A stretch of DNA of 64,000 nucleotides from contig CP050848.1 in assembly GCA_014873095.1 (NCBI GenBank), positions 1,178,001-1,242,000 on the forward strand, written 5' to 3'. The stretch is from Planctomycetales bacterium ZRK34. GTDB taxonomy: Bacteria; Planctomycetota; Phycisphaerae; Phycisphaerales; Zrk34. The notes below the pieces were generated by a model, which was not told the DNA's origin, did not search any database, and saw only the letters and a list, made by a program, of their open reading frames with translations. The position numbers and the translations under genes were made by a program. Of the stretch, positions 1-10,138 are shown piece after piece; position 1 is the first letter of the stretch, and every line of letters starts with the position of its first letter.

Positions 1-600
1 TATCGCCGAATGGTGGGCAGCAATATGCTGTATGTGCGAACTGATCCCCCGGAAATTCGCAAGAACAACGTGAACCTGTTCGTCGACTTATCAGCCATCG
101 CCAAAGGTTACGCTGCCGATCAGATCGCACTCGGACTGCATGAAAAACCCGACTGCTACCAAGGCATGGTGGAGATTGGTGGAGAAGTGCGCGTGTGGGG
201 TTACAAGCACTGGCCGATCATGATCGAGGCGCCGGTATCGGGGCGGCGAGAGCCGTTGACGGTCGTCGAACTGAAAAACCAGGCGATGGCGACGTCGGGG
301 GACTATCGACAGCACAAAACGGTTGACGGGCGAGAGGTCACGCACATCATCGATCCGCGCACGGGCATGCCGATCGAACACGAGTTGGCATCCGTCAGCG
401 TGGTGCATGAATCATGTATGACGGCCGACGCGCTGGCGACGGCGCTGATGGTGATGGGACCGGGCGAGGGGTATGACTTCTGCGTCAAGCAGGACATCGC
501 GGCGCTGCTGGTGACACGCGAAAGCGATGCGTTTGCGGTGAAGCGCACGCCGGCCTGGAAGCGCGACGTCAAGGAGCGTGGGGCGTTGCCCCGCCGCTGA
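1..600 (+). CDS. apbE: FAD:protein FMN transferase (ApbE), 3' part
   Basis: The gene enters from the left edge, and the first in-frame ATG in the window (10) is internal. ApbE enzymes move FMN from FAD onto Ser/Thr of redox proteins outside the cytoplasmic membrane. The visible part has the family signatures VDLSAIAKGYAAD, the Mg-binding HIIDPRTGMP motif and the C-terminal ATALMVMG helix. About 199 residues are seen of a family that usually has 300-350. It ends 3 nt before the convergent oxidoreductase gene. Family assignment is firm; the flavinylated partner is not visible here. Confidence 0.9.
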   Translation, partial: YRRMVGSNMLYVRTDPPEIRKNNVNLFVDLSAIAKGYAADQIALGLHEKPDCYQGMVEIGGEVRVWGYKHWPIMIEAPVSGRREPLTVVELKNQAMATSGDYRQHKTVDGREVTHIIDPRTGMPIEHELASVSVVHESCMTADALATALMVMGPGEGYDFCVKQDIAALLVTRESDAFAVKRTPAWKRDVKERGALPRR

Positions 601-603
601 ACG

Positions 604-1608
604 TCAGAGTTTGACCGCTTCGCCGGTGTCGATGCTCTTCTGCTCGGCTTCGATGATGCGGATGCTTGCGACGGCGTCGGCGGCGGTCACAGTCGTCGGG
701 GCTTTACCCGCGTTGATGCATTCGACGAGGTGGGCCAGCTCGGCGTTATAGCCATCGCCTTCGAGCGTGATGTGCTCCGCCTCACCACCGGCGTAAACGA
801 TCAGCGGGTTTTCGCGGGACACATCGAAATCGACGGTGGCGTTTTCGAAATTGACGGTGTAACGCATCGTGAAGGCGAACCCGTCAGCCATGCACCATGA
901 GCCTTCGGCGCTGACGAAGGTCGGGCCGTCGTCGTAGAGATACTGCGTGGTGATGTGATCGGTTTTGCCGCTGGTTTTCGTGTAACCGGCGCTGCGGACA
1001 GCCGCGGGCATGCCGAACAGGTAATACACGAAGTCGGTGTCGTGGATGTGCAGGTCGAGGATCGCGCCGCCGGATAGTTCACCATTGGAAAACCAGCCGG
1101 GCGGCATCGAGGCGCAGCGCCGGAAGGTCGCCCCGAGCACCTTGCCGTACGTCCCCGCATCGACAGCCTGCTTGAGCCACACCCACTGCGGCCAGAACCG
1201 CATGCACATGGCGGGCATGAACACGCGACCGGACTTTTCAGCGGCGTCGGCAATACGCTGAGCCGAGGCGGAGTCCATCGCCAGCGGCTTTTCACAGAGC
1301 ACATGCTTGCCGGCCTGCAGCGCGGCGACGGCGAGCTCTTCGTGAAACGGCGTCGGCACGCAGATGTCGACCATGTCGACGTCGGGGTTGTTGATCAGCT
1401 CGTGAAAGTCCGTCGAGCCGGTGACTTTGGTCATGTCGAGCTGCTCGGCGGCCCCGTCGATGTTGCCCCACCCACCAGACAAATCGCCGGCGGCGCGTTT
1501 GGGGTCTTTATCAGCGACGGCAACGAGTTCAGCGCCTTCGAGCTTGTCATATGCAGCGATGTGCATGCGGCCCATGAATCCCAGGCCGATGAGTCCAATG
1601 CGAACCAT
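604..1608 (-). CDS. Gfo/Idh/MocA family NAD(P)-dependent oxidoreductase
   Basis: 334 aa. The N-terminal Rossmann fold starts with IGLIGLGFMGRMH, followed by the family signature CEKPLAMD near residue 107, where the EKP lysine is catalytic. A C-terminal alpha/beta domain with an HDTDFVYYLFG stretch follows. Such enzymes oxidise or epimerise sugars and inositols. It lies 6 nt downstream of the sugar-phosphate isomerase-like gene on the same strand, so the two probably form an operon that degrades or isomerises a sugar or cyclitol. The substrate cannot be read from sequence. The start ATG is the first residue of the Rossmann fold and is well placed. Confidence 0.88.
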   Translation of the reverse strand: MVRIGLIGLGFMGRMHIAAYDKLEGAELVAVADKDPKRAAGDLSGGWGNIDGAAEQLDMTKVTGSTDFHELINNPDVDMVDICVPTPFHEELAVAALQAGKHVLCEKPLAMDSASAQRIADAAEKSGRVFMPAMCMRFWPQWVWLKQAVDAGTYGKVLGATFRRCASMPPGWFSNGELSGGAILDLHIHDTDFVYYLFGMPAAVRSAGYTKTSGKTDHITTQYLYDDGPTFVSAEGSWCMADGFAFTMRYTVNFENATVDFDVSRENPLIVYAGGEAEHITLEGDGYNAELAHLVECINAGKAPTTVTAADAVASIRIIEAEQKSIDTGEAVKL

Positions 1609-1614
1609 GATGTG

Positions 1615-2448
1615 TTATCCCACGAGGTTGAGGACGAAATCCTTGGCGGTGCGGATGTCGGCGACGCGCTGCTCGCCGGCTTCACGTTCGATGGCGAGCA
1701 GGCCGTCGAATGCCCCGGCCTTGAGCACGTCGAAAAACGCCGGCCAGTCGACCTGGCCCGTGCCGACGACGACCTCGGCGCCCCACTGGCCGGGCGTGAT
1801 CGTGCGCGTGGCGTCCTTGATGTGACACGAACGCACATGCGGCATGAGGTGCTGCAGCGCCGCGATCGGATCGCCCTTGTCGTAAAGAATCATGTTGGCG
1901 GGATCGAAGTTGACCGCCACGTTGGGCTTGCCGAGCTGTTCCAGGAAGGCGCGGAGCGTGGTGGCTTCTTCCTGGCCGGTCTCCAGTCCGCAGATCAGCC
2001 CGTGGTCGGCAAACAGATTGGCAACCTCCGCCAGACGGGCGGCGAGTTTGGCGTAGTTCGGATCGCTCGGCTCATGTGGCAGAAAACCGGCATGAAACAT
2101 GACGTGCTTCAGTCCGGCGCCCTCAGCGAGCTTGACCATCTGCTGGAAGTTCTCCCACGTGGCCGGCCAGGTTTGATCGGGGACCACACCGCCGGTCTGC
2201 TTGATCGAGTCGAGCGTGGAATAGTCTTCGCCGACGGCCATGAACATCCCGCTGACGACCTCGATGCCGGCGTCGGCAAGCTGCTTAAACCCATCGGCCC
2301 AGGCGCCGCCTTCGCGGATCGGATCAATCGCGAGTTGCGTGCGGGCGATGCCTATTTCGTTGAGTTTTTCGATGAGGTCTGCGGGGGTTTTTGGTTCGAG
2401 CGACCAACTGCAGACCGCCAGACGCTGGGACACGGCTTGATCAGGCAT
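1615..2448 (-). CDS. Sugar phosphate isomerase/epimerase (xylose-isomerase-like TIM barrel)
   Basis: 277 aa, the normal length for the AP_endonuc_2/IolE-like TIM-barrel family. Typical strands are visible: SWSLEPKTPADLIEKLNEIG at the start, MFHAGFLP, GLETGQEEATTL, NVAVNFDPANM and VRSCHIKDA, which carry the metal-binding Glu/Asp/His of the barrel. It is the first gene of a two-gene operon with the Gfo/Idh/MocA gene, a pairing common in inositol or rare-sugar catabolism. No strong Shine-Dalgarno is seen before the ATG. Function is inferred from the family; the substrate is unknown. Confidence 0.85.
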   Translation of the reverse strand: MPDQAVSQRLAVCSWSLEPKTPADLIEKLNEIGIARTQLAIDPIREGGAWADGFKQLADAGIEVVSGMFMAVGEDYSTLDSIKQTGGVVPDQTWPATWENFQQMVKLAEGAGLKHVMFHAGFLPHEPSDPNYAKLAARLAEVANLFADHGLICGLETGQEEATTLRAFLEQLGKPNVAVNFDPANMILYDKGDPIAALQHLMPHVRSCHIKDATRTITPGQWGAEVVVGTGQVDWPAFFDVLKAGAFDGLLAIEREAGEQRVADIRTAKDFVLNLVG

Positions 2449-2643
2449 AGCTGGTGAATCCTGTTTTCAGCGGCGGGTCAATCATTATGACCGAGCCTGC
2501 CGGGCATGTCCACCGCCGTGGTCGCGGGGGTGTTTTTTCGGTAAACTGATGGTCTTCCCTTTAGCCGGCCCGCTACGCGGCCCTGGTGGTCCGGGGTTGT
2601 GTAACGACCCAGCTATGGCGGTTACATTCAAGGAGTGTCCATC
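2449..2643. promoter_or_regulatory. Divergent intergenic region upstream of ilvD
   Basis: This spacer separates the sugar-isomerase operon (minus) from ilvD (plus). A -10-like TAAACT lies at 2542-2547 in the context GGTAAACTG, which recurs upstream of other genes in this window, but no convincing -35 is visible. A palindromic repeat occupies 2563-2586. AAGGAG at 2630-2635 is an ideal Shine-Dalgarno for the ATG at 2644, which decides the ilvD start against the GTG at 2635. Confidence 0.45.
2563..2586. repeat. Intergenic palindromic repeat, family 1 (copy A)
   Basis: One of three 24-nt intergenic copies sharing AGCCGG..CGCTACGCGGCCCTGG. The best copy contains the perfect hairpin GGGCCGC-TAC-GCGGCCC; this one has GGCCCGC in the left arm and so pairs imperfectly. 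The other copies are at 22328-22351 and 29312-29335. Confidence 0.65.
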
Positions 2644-4329
2644 ATGGATCTGCACCAACTCAACGACCACAGCAAAATGACCACCGCCGGCATGGGCCGC
2701 GCCCCGAATCGCGCGATGCTCCGAGCGGTCGGGTTTCACGATGACGACTTCAACAAGCCGATGATCGGCGTGGCGAATCTGCAGTCGGACATCACCCCCT
2801 GCAACATGCACCTGGACCGGCTGGTCAACCTCGCCTGCAACGGCATCCATTCCGGCGGCGGCGTTCCGCAGCGCTTCGGCGCGCCCACGGCCACCGACGG
2901 CATCATGATGGGCCACATGGGCATGCGTTACTCGCTGGTCAGCCGCGAGACAATCGCCGACTCGATCGAGATCGTTTCCGGCGGGATGCATCACGACGGT
3001 GTGCTGACCATCGGTGGATGCGACAAGAACATGCCCGGCTGCGTGATGGGCATGGTTCGACTGAACGTGCCGGGCATCTTCGTGTATGGCGGATCGATCA
3101 TGCCCGGCATCGGGCCGCACGGCAACGATGTCGACATCGTCAGCATCTTCGAAGCGGTCGGCCAGTATCAGGCCGGCAAGATCGACGAAGAGGAAGTTCA
3201 CGCGGTCGAATGCTCGGCCTGCCCGGGCGCCGGCAGCTGCGGCGGTATGTACACCGCCAATACGATGAGCAGCGCGATCGAGGCGCTGGGTCTTTCGCTG
3301 CCGTACAGCGCTTCATCACCGGCCGTCACCGCGGAGAAGGATCGCGAATGTTTCCTCGCGGGCAAGGCGCTGTGCAAGTTGATCGAAAAAGGCATCACGG
3401 CCAAGTCGCTGGTGACATGCGAGTCGCTGGAGAATGCCGTGACACTGGTGATCGCACTCGGCGGCTCGACCAATGCCGTGCTGCACCTGATGGCGATCGC
3501 CAATGAAGCGGGTGTCGAGTGGACACTGGCGGACTTCGATCGTCTCGGCGAGAAGGTTCCGCACCTGGCGGACCTCAAGCCCGGCGGCAAGTATGTGATG
3601 TTTGACCTGCACCGCGCCGGCGGCACCCCGGCTGTGCTCAAGGCGCTGCTCGACAAGGGCATGCTGCACGGCGACTGCATGACCGTCACCGGCAAGACGC
3701 TGGCGGAAAATCTGGCGAATGTCGCCAGCGTGTTCGACCGCAAGCAGATCGTGGTCAAGTCCTTCGAAGAACCCATGAGCAAGAAGGGCCACCTGGCCAT
3801 CATGCACGGCAATCTCGCCCCCGAAGGCGGCGTCGCCAAACTCGCCGGTCTCAAGGTCCACAAGATCACCGGCCCGGCGAAGGTCTACGACGGCGAAGAA
3901 GCCTGCTTCCAGGCGATTCAGAATCGCGAGATCAAGAAAGGCGATGTCGTCGTGATCCGCGGGGAAGGCCCCGTCGGTGGGCCGGGGATGCGCGAGATGC
4001 TGGCGGTGACCGCGGCGCTCGTCGGCCAGGGGCTCGGCGAAGACGTCGGGCTGATCACCGACGGTCGCTTCTCCGGCGGCACGCACGGGCTCGTCGTCGG
4101 CCACGTGGCCCCCGAGGCGTGGGTCGGCGGCACGATCGCCCTCGTCCAGAACGGTGACGAGATCACCATCGACGGCGACGCCAAGCAACTCACCCTGCAC
4201 GTCGACGACGCGGAACTCGACAAGCGCCGCGCCGCCTGGACCAAGCCCGAAATCCGCGAAAAGCGCGGCGTGCTGAAGAAGTACGCCATGACCGTGAGTT
4301 CGGCTTCCGATGGCGCCGTGACCAGTTGA
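2644..4329 (+). CDS. ilvD: Dihydroxy-acid dehydratase
   Basis: 561 aa, the normal length. It dehydrates 2,3-dihydroxy-isovalerate and 2,3-dihydroxy-3-methylvalerate in valine, isoleucine and pantothenate synthesis. IlvD/Edd family signatures are clear: TPCN (Cys53), [10 protein letters not shown] (Cys126), [19 protein letters not shown] (Cys199), the Fe-S cluster ligands, and C-terminal [19 protein letters not shown]. The start at ATG 2644 is chosen because AAGGAG lies 8 nt upstream. The GTG at 2635 would overlap that site. The gene stands alone, with divergent and unrelated neighbours. Confidence 0.95.
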   Translation: MDLHQLNDHSKMTTAGMGRAPNRAMLRAVGFHDDDFNKPMIGVANLQSDITPCNMHLDRLVNLACNGIHSGGGVPQRFGAPTATDGIMMGHMGMRYSLVSRETIADSIEIVSGGMHHDGVLTIGGCDKNMPGCVMGMVRLNVPGIFVYGGSIMPGIGPHGNDVDIVSIFEAVGQYQAGKIDEEEVHAVECSACPGAGSCGGMYTANTMSSAIEALGLSLPYSASSPAVTAEKDRECFLAGKALCKLIEKGITAKSLVTCESLENAVTLVIALGGSTNAVLHLMAIANEAGVEWTLADFDRLGEKVPHLADLKPGGKYVMFDLHRAGGTPAVLKALLDKGMLHGDCMTVTGKTLAENLANVASVFDRKQIVVKSFEEPMSKKGHLAIMHGNLAPEGGVAKLAGLKVHKITGPAKVYDGEEACFQAIQNREIKKGDVVVIRGEGPVGGPGMREMLAVTAALVGQGLGEDVGLITDGRFSGGTHGLVVGHVAPEAWVGGTIALVQNGDEITIDGDAKQLTLHVDDAELDKRRAAWTKPEIREKRGVLKKYAMTVSSASDGAVTS

Positions 4330-4332
4330 ACC

Positions 4333-4367
4333 TTGCCGCGGCGCGGCCCGGCGGTAGACTGGTGGTC
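4333..4367 (+). promoter_or_regulatory. Putative promoter of the 4368 gene (leaderless)
   Basis: TTGCCG (4333-4338), 16-nt spacer, TAGACT (4355-4360). The expected start of transcription falls on or next to the ATG at 4368, and there is no Shine-Dalgarno. Confidence 0.4.
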
Positions 4368-4673
4368 ATGACCGGTCACGCTGCGATGCGTTTCAGTTGC
4401 CACGTTCGCGAGGTCGTCACGCGACAGAAGCGTCCAACGCTGATTGTCACGGATGCGGCGATCAAGGATCTGCCGGTGCGCCTGCAGGTCGGCGATCCCA
4501 TCGAGGTGCCGCATGAGGATGAGGCGACGCTGCGTACTTATATCGCCGGCGTTGAAATCAGTACACCATTTGATACACGCGATCCGTTTTCATTCATGTT
4601 GCCGCGCGATGTTGATCCCACGATGCTGCACATCGGCGATACGATTCACTTCCTGCCGCATGACGAGACATAA
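4368..4673 (+). CDS. Hypothetical protein, about 101 aa
   Basis: Unrecognised small protein, beginning MTGHAAMRFSCHVREVV and ending HIGDTIHFLPHDET. It has no signal peptide or membrane segment and is mixed alpha/beta by eye. The in-frame TTG at 4326 overlaps the end of ilvD. I prefer the ATG at 4368 because a TTGCCG-N16-TAGACT promoter ends 7 nt before it, which would give a leaderless message; ATG 4386 is another option. Its codon use resembles its neighbours, which supports it being a real gene. Confidence 0.55.
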   Translation: MTGHAAMRFSCHVREVVTRQKRPTLIVTDAAIKDLPVRLQVGDPIEVPHEDEATLRTYIAGVEISTPFDTRDPFSFMLPRDVDPTMLHIGDTIHFLPHDET

Positions 4674-4719
4674 AGTGCTATTGACACCCATGGTCTGATC
4701 ACTTCAACGAGGCCTGACC

Positions 4720-5967
4720 GTGATCAAGTTCCGTTGCACCGAGTGCACCCAGAAGATCGGCGTTCCCGAGTCGTTTGCGGGCAAGCGATGCAAGTGTCCA
4801 CACTGCGGCAAGCCCAATCAGATTCCGCAGCCGCAGCCCTCGACCGACGATGACCAGGACCTGCTGTCCAAACTTGCCGACCTCGGCGACATGGAGCAGC
4901 GCCCGTCACAACCCGTACGTGATCTGCCCGGCGCGCCGGCGCCAACCATGGCTTCAACAACGACCGACAGCCCCATGGCAAACCTCTTCGAGCAGCCGGC
5001 CGTTCGCTGGGGAGCGCTCGGGGCCATGGCTGTACTCATTCTGCTGGCGCTGGTGTTCGGCAATTTCATCACGGCGATGTTTTTCGTCTTCGTCGCGCTG
5101 GCGGCGATCAACGGGTACTGGTTCGGCGCGTCGAAAGTGGCGGCCGTATTCGGCGGGCTCATCGGTGCAGCCCTGTTGGCGGCGCCGCTGGGGCGCGGCA
5201 TCGAAGGCGTGTTCACCGGCGTGCTCGGCACCACCGGCCTGACCAACCGCATGCTCAGCATCGTCATCACCGGGCTGATCGTCATCGCCGCCGTCACGGT
5301 CGGCCTGCAATTCGTCATCAAGCAGTGGATGGCCCAGCGCCCGCACCTCAAACAGTACGACCGCCCGCTCGGGGCGTGCCTGGGTATCTTTGAAGGCACA
5401 CTGCTGGGCTTTTTGATGATCTGGTCGTTGCTGTCGCTGGAGCCCGTCGCCGCCACGGGAGTCGCAGCTGCCCATTCAAGTCCAGATGCCGCGCCGAACC
5501 CCGCGGCGGAAAAAGTCGTCGAAGTCGCCGAGTCGGCGCGGGAGAGTTTCATCGGACGCATCGCCGACGCGGTCAACCCGATGAAAAACATGCGGTTGAT
5601 GGTTCTGTTTCAGCGCGTGCTCGTCGTGCTCAACGACCCCAAAGCCCGCGACGCTTTCGTCAAGCATCAGGCCATCGTCGGCATCAAGGACCGCCCTTCC
5701 GTCAAGCAGGCAATGGACATGCTCAAAGACGATCCAGCCGTCATGGCGATCATCAAAAATCAGCAGCAGGGCATCACCAGCGGTGATCTCCGAAAAATCC
5801 TCGACAGCCCCACCGTCCTGAAGATCGTTGACGACACCCCGATCATCACAGAACTGGGCCCGATGACCGACGAGATCGAAAAGGCGATCAACTTCGCCTA
5901 CGAACAGGCCGGCAATCAAACCGCTGAAGAACCCGCCAACAAACCCGGCGAACCGGGCTTCTTCTGA
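4720..5967 (+). CDS. Zinc-ribbon, CvpA-like multi-pass membrane protein
   Basis: 415 aa. The N-terminus is a zinc ribbon of the MJ0042/planctomycete type: CTECTQKIG then CKCPHCGKPN, giving two CxxC pairs within about 30 residues. A Pro/Asp-rich linker follows, then four to five hydrophobic helices (about residues 88-250) that resemble the CvpA family, and a long soluble tail of about 150 residues. GTG 4720 is the likely start since it places the ribbon at residue 5. The gene ends 4 nt before the convergent cydB. Role unknown; CvpA proteins are linked to envelope stress and colicin V export. Confidence 0.65.
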   Translation: MIKFRCTECTQKIGVPESFAGKRCKCPHCGKPNQIPQPQPSTDDDQDLLSKLADLGDMEQRPSQPVRDLPGAPAPTMASTTTDSPMANLFEQPAVRWGALGAMAVLILLALVFGNFITAMFFVFVALAAINGYWFGASKVAAVFGGLIGAALLAAPLGRGIEGVFTGVLGTTGLTNRMLSIVITGLIVIAAVTVGLQFVIKQWMAQRPHLKQYDRPLGACLGIFEGTLLGFLMIWSLLSLEPVAATGVAAAHSSPDAAPNPAAEKVVEVAESARESFIGRIADAVNPMKNMRLMVLFQRVLVVLNDPKARDAFVKHQAIVGIKDRPSVKQAMDMLKDDPAVMAIIKNQQQGITSGDLRKILDSPTVLKIVDDTPIITELGPMTDEIEKAINFAYEQAGNQTAEEPANKPGEPGFF

Positions 5968-5971
5968 TCAC

Positions 5972-6991
5972 TCAATACGCGTGATCGTCCAGTTTCACCT
6001 TGCCACGAAAAGCCCAATAGACGACCGCGGTGTATGTCAGCACAAAGGGCATGCCAATGCACGCGATGATCAGCATGATCCCCAATGTCTTTTCACTCGA
6101 CGAGGCGTTATAGATCGTCAGGCTGTTTTCCGGCATCGGCCGGCTCGTGACCAGATTCGGAAACAAGGCCAGCGAGAACAACACCACCAGCATCGCGATC
6201 ACCGTACAGGATGACAAAAACGCCTGCCCCGGTCGTTCGTGGTACAGCGCCCGGGGAATGTTCGCGATCGACAGCACCGCCGCGATGACGATAAGCCCCG
6301 CCCAGGGATGTTCGGTGAAGTTCGGCGTGGCGCGCGGAATCTCGACGAGCGTGTAGATCGTCGTCAGCATGAACAGCACCAGGAAGGCGCCCCACGTGTG
6401 CCACATCCATTCGCGCACGCGCTGCTGCAGTTCGCCTTTGGTTTTCAAGCACAGGTAGATCGCCCCGTGCATGGCGAACATCGCCACCGTCATCAATCCC
6501 ACCAGCACCGCATACGGATTCAGCAGCGCGACAAACCCGCCGACATACACACCGCGCTCATCCAGCGGTAGACCGATCATGGCGTTGCCGACCGCCACGC
6601 CGAACAGTAGCGTCGCCAGCGTCGAAGCGCCGCAGAAGCTGTAGTCCCACACGGTCCGCCACATACCGTGATGCAGTTTCGATCGAAACTCCAGCGACAC
6701 CGCCCGAAAGATCAGCGCCGCCAGCAGCAGCATGAATGCCAGGTAGAACCCGGAAAAAATCGTGGCATACGCTTCGGGAAAGGCCGCGAACAACGTCCCG
6801 CCGAACGTGACGAGCCACACCTCGTTGCCGTCCCAGATCGGTCCGATCGAATTCATCACGATCCGCCGGTCGCGGTCGTTTCGCGCCAGTGGATGCAACA
6901 TGCCCACGCCGAGGTCAAACCCGTCGAGAATGGCGTAACCGGTCAGCAACACGCCCAGCAGAATGAACCAGATCAGCGGCAGATCCATCAT
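5972..6991 (-). CDS. cydB: Cytochrome bd ubiquinol oxidase subunit II
   Basis: 339 aa with the usual eight to nine membrane helices. It begins [32 protein letters not shown] in ORF terms, and the FDLGVGM stretch with [16 protein letters not shown] shortly after is diagnostic of CydB. With CydA it forms the high-affinity quinol oxidase that reduces O2 to water. Its start overlaps the cydA stop by 4 nt (ATGA), so the two are translationally coupled. No cydX/cbdX-like small ORF is evident after the gene. Confidence 0.95.
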   Translation of the reverse strand: MMDLPLIWFILLGVLLTGYAILDGFDLGVGMLHPLARNDRDRRIVMNSIGPIWDGNEVWLVTFGGTLFAAFPEAYATIFSGFYLAFMLLLAALIFRAVSLEFRSKLHHGMWRTVWDYSFCGASTLATLLFGVAVGNAMIGLPLDERGVYVGGFVALLNPYAVLVGLMTVAMFAMHGAIYLCLKTKGELQQRVREWMWHTWGAFLVLFMLTTIYTLVEIPRATPNFTEHPWAGLIVIAAVLSIANIPRALYHERPGQAFLSSCTVIAMLVVLFSLALFPNLVTSRPMPENSLTIYNASSSEKTLGIMLIIACIGMPFVLTYTAVVYWAFRGKVKLDDHAY

Positions 6992-8535
6992 CCGCCCTCC
7001 TGCGGCATGCCCGTCATCGAACGATCATGCGACGACAGCGAAGCCGCGGCGTCAAACATGCCCCGCCCCCCGCTGGATTCATCGTCGCCATCTTCAGGCG
7101 GCCCGTGTTTGATCTTGTGATCGAGCACAAACAGCCACACCGCGAACAACATCCCGTAGATCAACGTGAACATGATGATCGACGCCAGCACCTGCTCACC
7201 GACGATCGCTTCACTGACCGATTCGGTCGTGCGCAGCGCCTGCGACTCGTCATACTCGACTACGCCCTGCGCGTTGGTGATGAGTTGTCCGTCGGCATCG
7301 CGCGGCACCGGGGGATGCACCATCCACGGTTGACGCCCCACTTCCGCCGCGATCCATCCGAGCTGATTTGCCGCCACTGCCGCGATCACTGCAAAGACAA
7401 ACACCCACATCAGCCAGCGTTTTTCAAACAGCGTCCCGCGCCAGTTCAGGTACGACGCCAGCACCGTCACGCCGATGAAGAACATCCCCAGGGCCACCAT
7501 CCAGTGGTAGCTGATAAACGACAATCCCAACGGTGGACGGTCGGCGGGAGCAAACTTGTCGAGGCCGTCGACCGGGGCGCTGAAGTCTTCATGCACCAGA
7601 AAGCTGAGTCCGCCGGGGATGGCGATGTTGGCATGAATCGTTTCGTTTTCGGCGTCGGGGATACCGAACAGGCTCAGGTCGGCCGGGCCGGACTTGAAAT
7701 GACCTTCGAAGGCGGCGAGCTTGGCGGGCTGCTCGTCGGCGACCATCCTGGCGTTGAAGTGACCCGACAACGGGGCCGCCAGCGAGAAGATCGTGCCGAA
7801 CAGCAACGCCCCGCGGAACGAACGACGTGCGAACTCGGTGTGACGGTTTTTCAGGATGTACCACGCGCTGATGCTCATCACGAAAAACGCGCCCATGATG
7901 AAACAGCCGATCAGCGTGTGTGTGAGGCGGTTGATCGTGGAGGGATTGAACACGACCGCCCAGAAGTCGACGACCTCGGCGCGCATCATCGTCTGCCCGC
8001 CGATGACCCATGGCTCACCGTCGCGCATGATCGGCACAATGTGATGGCCCGCCGGCGTCTGCTGCCACGAATTGGCGACAACGATCCAGACCGACGAGAA
8101 GATCGAGCCGAGCGCCACCATGCATGTCGAGAAAAAGTGCAGGCGCGGGCCGACCTTGTTCCACCCGAACACGAGCACGGCAAGAAATCCGCTTTCCAGG
8201 AAAAACGCGAAGATGCCCTCGGCCGCCAGCGCCGACCCGAACACATCGCCGACGAACCGGGAGTAGACCGCCCAGTTGGTGCCGAACTCGAATTCCATCA
8301 CGATGCCGCTGGCGACGCCGATGGCGAAGTTCAGCGCGAAGATTTTCGTCCAGAAGTGGGCCGCCTCGTGATACAGCGAATCTTTGGTCTGCAGGTATCG
8401 CGCTTCGAGGTAGACGAGCACAACCCCCATGCCGATCGTCAGCGGGGGAAAGATGTAGTGGAACATGATCGTCAGCGCAAACTGCAGGCGTGACAGAAAG
8501 ACCACATCAAGTTCACCGAGAAACATCACGATCAT
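6988..8535 (-). CDS. cydA: Cytochrome bd ubiquinol oxidase subunit I
   Basis: 515 aa. Haem and quinone signatures are present: [14 protein letters not shown] (His26, haem b595/d region), RLTHTLIG (His206, b558), Met351, the quinol-loop signature [13 protein letters not shown] (residues 268-280) and GRQPW (400-404). The Q loop is the short type. It is the first gene of the cydAB operon. The true start may be the Met at residue 4 (position 8526), which would place the first conserved His closer to its position in other CydA proteins. A low-oxygen respiratory role is established for the family. Confidence 0.95.
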   Translation of the reverse strand: MIVMFLGELDVVFLSRLQFALTIMFHYIFPPLTIGMGVVLVYLEARYLQTKDSLYHEAAHFWTKIFALNFAIGVASGIVMEFEFGTNWAVYSRFVGDVFGSALAAEGIFAFFLESGFLAVLVFGWNKVGPRLHFFSTCMVALGSIFSSVWIVVANSWQQTPAGHHIVPIMRDGEPWVIGGQTMMRAEVVDFWAVVFNPSTINRLTHTLIGCFIMGAFFVMSISAWYILKNRHTEFARRSFRGALLFGTIFSLAAPLSGHFNARMVADEQPAKLAAFEGHFKSGPADLSLFGIPDAENETIHANIAIPGGLSFLVHEDFSAPVDGLDKFAPADRPPLGLSFISYHWMVALGMFFIGVTVLASYLNWRGTLFEKRWLMWVFVFAVIAAVAANQLGWIAAEVGRQPWMVHPPVPRDADGQLITNAQGVVEYDESQALRTTESVSEAIVGEQVLASIIMFTLIYGMLFAVWLFVLDHKIKHGPPEDGDDESSGGRGMFDAAASLSSHDRSMTGMPQEGG

Positions 8536-8654
8536 CCCTCATGCTGCGGGTGATGAACCATAGCATAGAGCGATTCGGCGCATGGACCAATGGGGGTGAG
8601 TCCGAAGCGACATGGGCAATTCTTCGCGGTCTGCGACTGAAACTCACAATGAAT

Positions 8655-8683
8655 GAAAAGCCCCCGGCGGTTGACCGGGGGCT
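8655..8683 (-). terminator. Rho-independent terminator of the PEP-CTERM gene
   Basis: AGCCCCCGG / CCGGGGGCT form a 9-bp stem (8659-8683). On the minus strand the stem is followed by TTTTC, just after the stop of the gene at 8721. Confidence 0.8.
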
Positions 8684-8720
8684 ATGTCGTCACAAGTTGT
8701 TTTGAGGTTCAGCCGTGTCT

Positions 8721-9572
8721 TCAGCGGCGGCGACGGGACACCAACGCGAAGGCTCCAAGGCCTAGCAGGCTCAGCGCCGCCGGCTCGGGCACCGCGTCGA
8801 ATGCCGCGACCGTCTCGGCGCCGAGGGCGACCAGCGGCCGACCATCAGGCCAGTTAACCGGGGCGAACGGCGAGTTGCCCCACGTGATCGACCCGCTTTC
8901 GACGCTCAGGTCCGTCACGGCCTGTGGATCGACGATCTCGAAATACCCGACCGCCCACTCGTTGGGGCCCGCGTCGATATCCATCATCGGTGTCCACATC
9001 GTGGCATCGATAGCGAGGTCGCCCATCAGACTGTTGTTGTCTTGATAATTCCCCGATTCGCTTCCAACGTACACATCCACCACGTCAGGCGTGATCGGGC
9101 CGGTCGGATCTGTCCACGAAAAGCTGGTGTTTACCGGCACGCCGGTGGCGCCGTGGGCCGGGGTCAGGCCGGTCGGTATCGGGAAAAAATCTGCGTCCAC
9201 CAGGCCCCCGCTGATGAGCGTGAATGCGGACGAACTGGCCGAGGAACCGCTGATATCGATCGTCCAGACACCGCTGGTGGCGTTGACCAAATCAGCCAGT
9301 GTGGCATAGTCCGTCTCATCGTACCACGATGTGCCGGCGCCATCGCTATCGTCAAACAACGCCGTCATGCCGCCCGGCGCGGTGACACTCACGCCCGTGA
9401 CACCGGTCTCGTCTTCGAGGTTCACAAAAACCGAGCCCCTGAAACCACTGAAGCCCGCCGCCTGATCATCGACGCGCACTCCGATCACTTCGACGTAGTT
9501 CACCGCAAAGGCAGATGACACCATCAGGCCCAGACACGCCATAAGAAATGCCAAAGTACTCGATGACTTCAT
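8721..9572 (-). CDS. PEP-CTERM sorting-domain exoprotein
   Basis: 283 aa. A signal peptide (LAFLMACLGLMVSSAFA) is followed by a beta-rich, Gly/Ser/Thr/Asp-rich secreted region, then the tripartite C-terminal anchor: VPEPAALSLLG, a hydrophobic stretch and SRRRR. The PEP-CTERM signal directs exosortase-dependent export to the surface or matrix. The TTG at 9575 is rejected in favour of ATG 9572, which has GGAG 7 nt upstream. It is a single-gene unit with a good promoter and terminator. Binding function unknown. Confidence 0.85.
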   Translation of the reverse strand: MKSSSTLAFLMACLGLMVSSAFAVNYVEVIGVRVDDQAAGFSGFRGSVFVNLEDETGVTGVSVTAPGGMTALFDDSDGAGTSWYDETDYATLADLVNATSGVWTIDISGSSASSSAFTLISGGLVDADFFPIPTGLTPAHGATGVPVNTSFSWTDPTGPITPDVVDVYVGSESGNYQDNNSLMGDLAIDATMWTPMMDIDAGPNEWAVGYFEIVDPQAVTDLSVESGSITWGNSPFAPVNWPDGRPLVALGAETVAAFDAVPEPAALSLLGLGAFALVSRRRR

Positions 9573-9632
9573 CAAGTTTCTCCAAAATTGTGAACAAATG
9601 AGATAAACCCAACCATGCGAACTGAGAAATCG

Positions 9633-9660
9633 AGTTTATCGTGGCATATCGGGGTGTCAA
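9633..9660 (-). promoter_or_regulatory. Promoter of the PEP-CTERM gene
   Basis: On the minus strand TTGACA (9660-9655), a 16-nt spacer and TAAACT (9638-9633) make a near-consensus sigma-70-type promoter in an AT-rich spacer about 60 nt upstream of the start codon. Confidence 0.7.
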
Positions 9661-9735
9661 CACGAAAATTATATTTTGTCGGAGAATTCCCCATGCCGTG
9701 TACCCCGAGGCGCCATACACACGGCATTTTTTGTC

Positions 9736-10095
9736 TCAATCGCCCCGTTCCCACCGCCAGGGAACATCCTGATCCTTGGAAAACTTACCCGCCGCCTGGT
9801 GGATACAGTCGCGGCAGGCGACGGCGTGGGCGTTGAGACCGGGGCTGGGCACAGGAGCGGGGTGGAACCAGCGCGGCAGCGACGGCTCGATCTTCTCGCG
9901 AACGCAAAGCGTGCAGAAATACGGATCGGCGGCGGGTTTCATCTCGGCCAGAGCCTGTTTAAGACATGGCAGGCAGATGACCGACCCGCGATGGCCTTCG
10001 ACCATGGGACGTTGCTGGGATTCGTCGTAGGCGTCCCAGTCGGTGCCGCAGAAATCGCAGGAGATGATGATGCCGCCTTGCTCGGTGCGCTGCAT
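9736..10095 (-). CDS. Small cysteine-rich (zinc-binding?) protein
   Basis: 119 aa. Four Cys pairs are visible: CDFCG, CLPC, CTLC and CRDC, in a compact protein that ends RWERGD. This looks like two treble-clef or zinc-ribbon units. There is no signal peptide. It is divergent from lpxB, with 43 nt between the starts. I do not recognise the family beyond the metal-binding pattern. Conserved Cys spacing supports a real gene; the function is unknown. Confidence 0.6.
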   Translation of the reverse strand: MQRTEQGGIIISCDFCGTDWDAYDESQQRPMVEGHRGSVICLPCLKQALAEMKPAADPYFCTLCVREKIEPSLPRWFHPAPVPSPGLNAHAVACRDCIHQAAGKFSKDQDVPWRWERGD

Positions 10096-10138
10096 GAGTC
10101 GTCCTTGTGTTCGGAATCGTATATCGTAGTCGGTTCAG

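Noticed and set aside
1303..2457. 384-aa plus-strand ORF opposite the sugar isomerase and oxidoreductase genes
   Set aside because: Antisense shadow of two clear families. Low-complexity composition and no motif, as expected for complementary frames of GC-rich genes.
7027..8493. 488-aa plus-strand ORF opposite cydA
   Set aside because: Its Arg/His/Asp-rich composition is typical of an antisense frame; cydA has all its functional residues.
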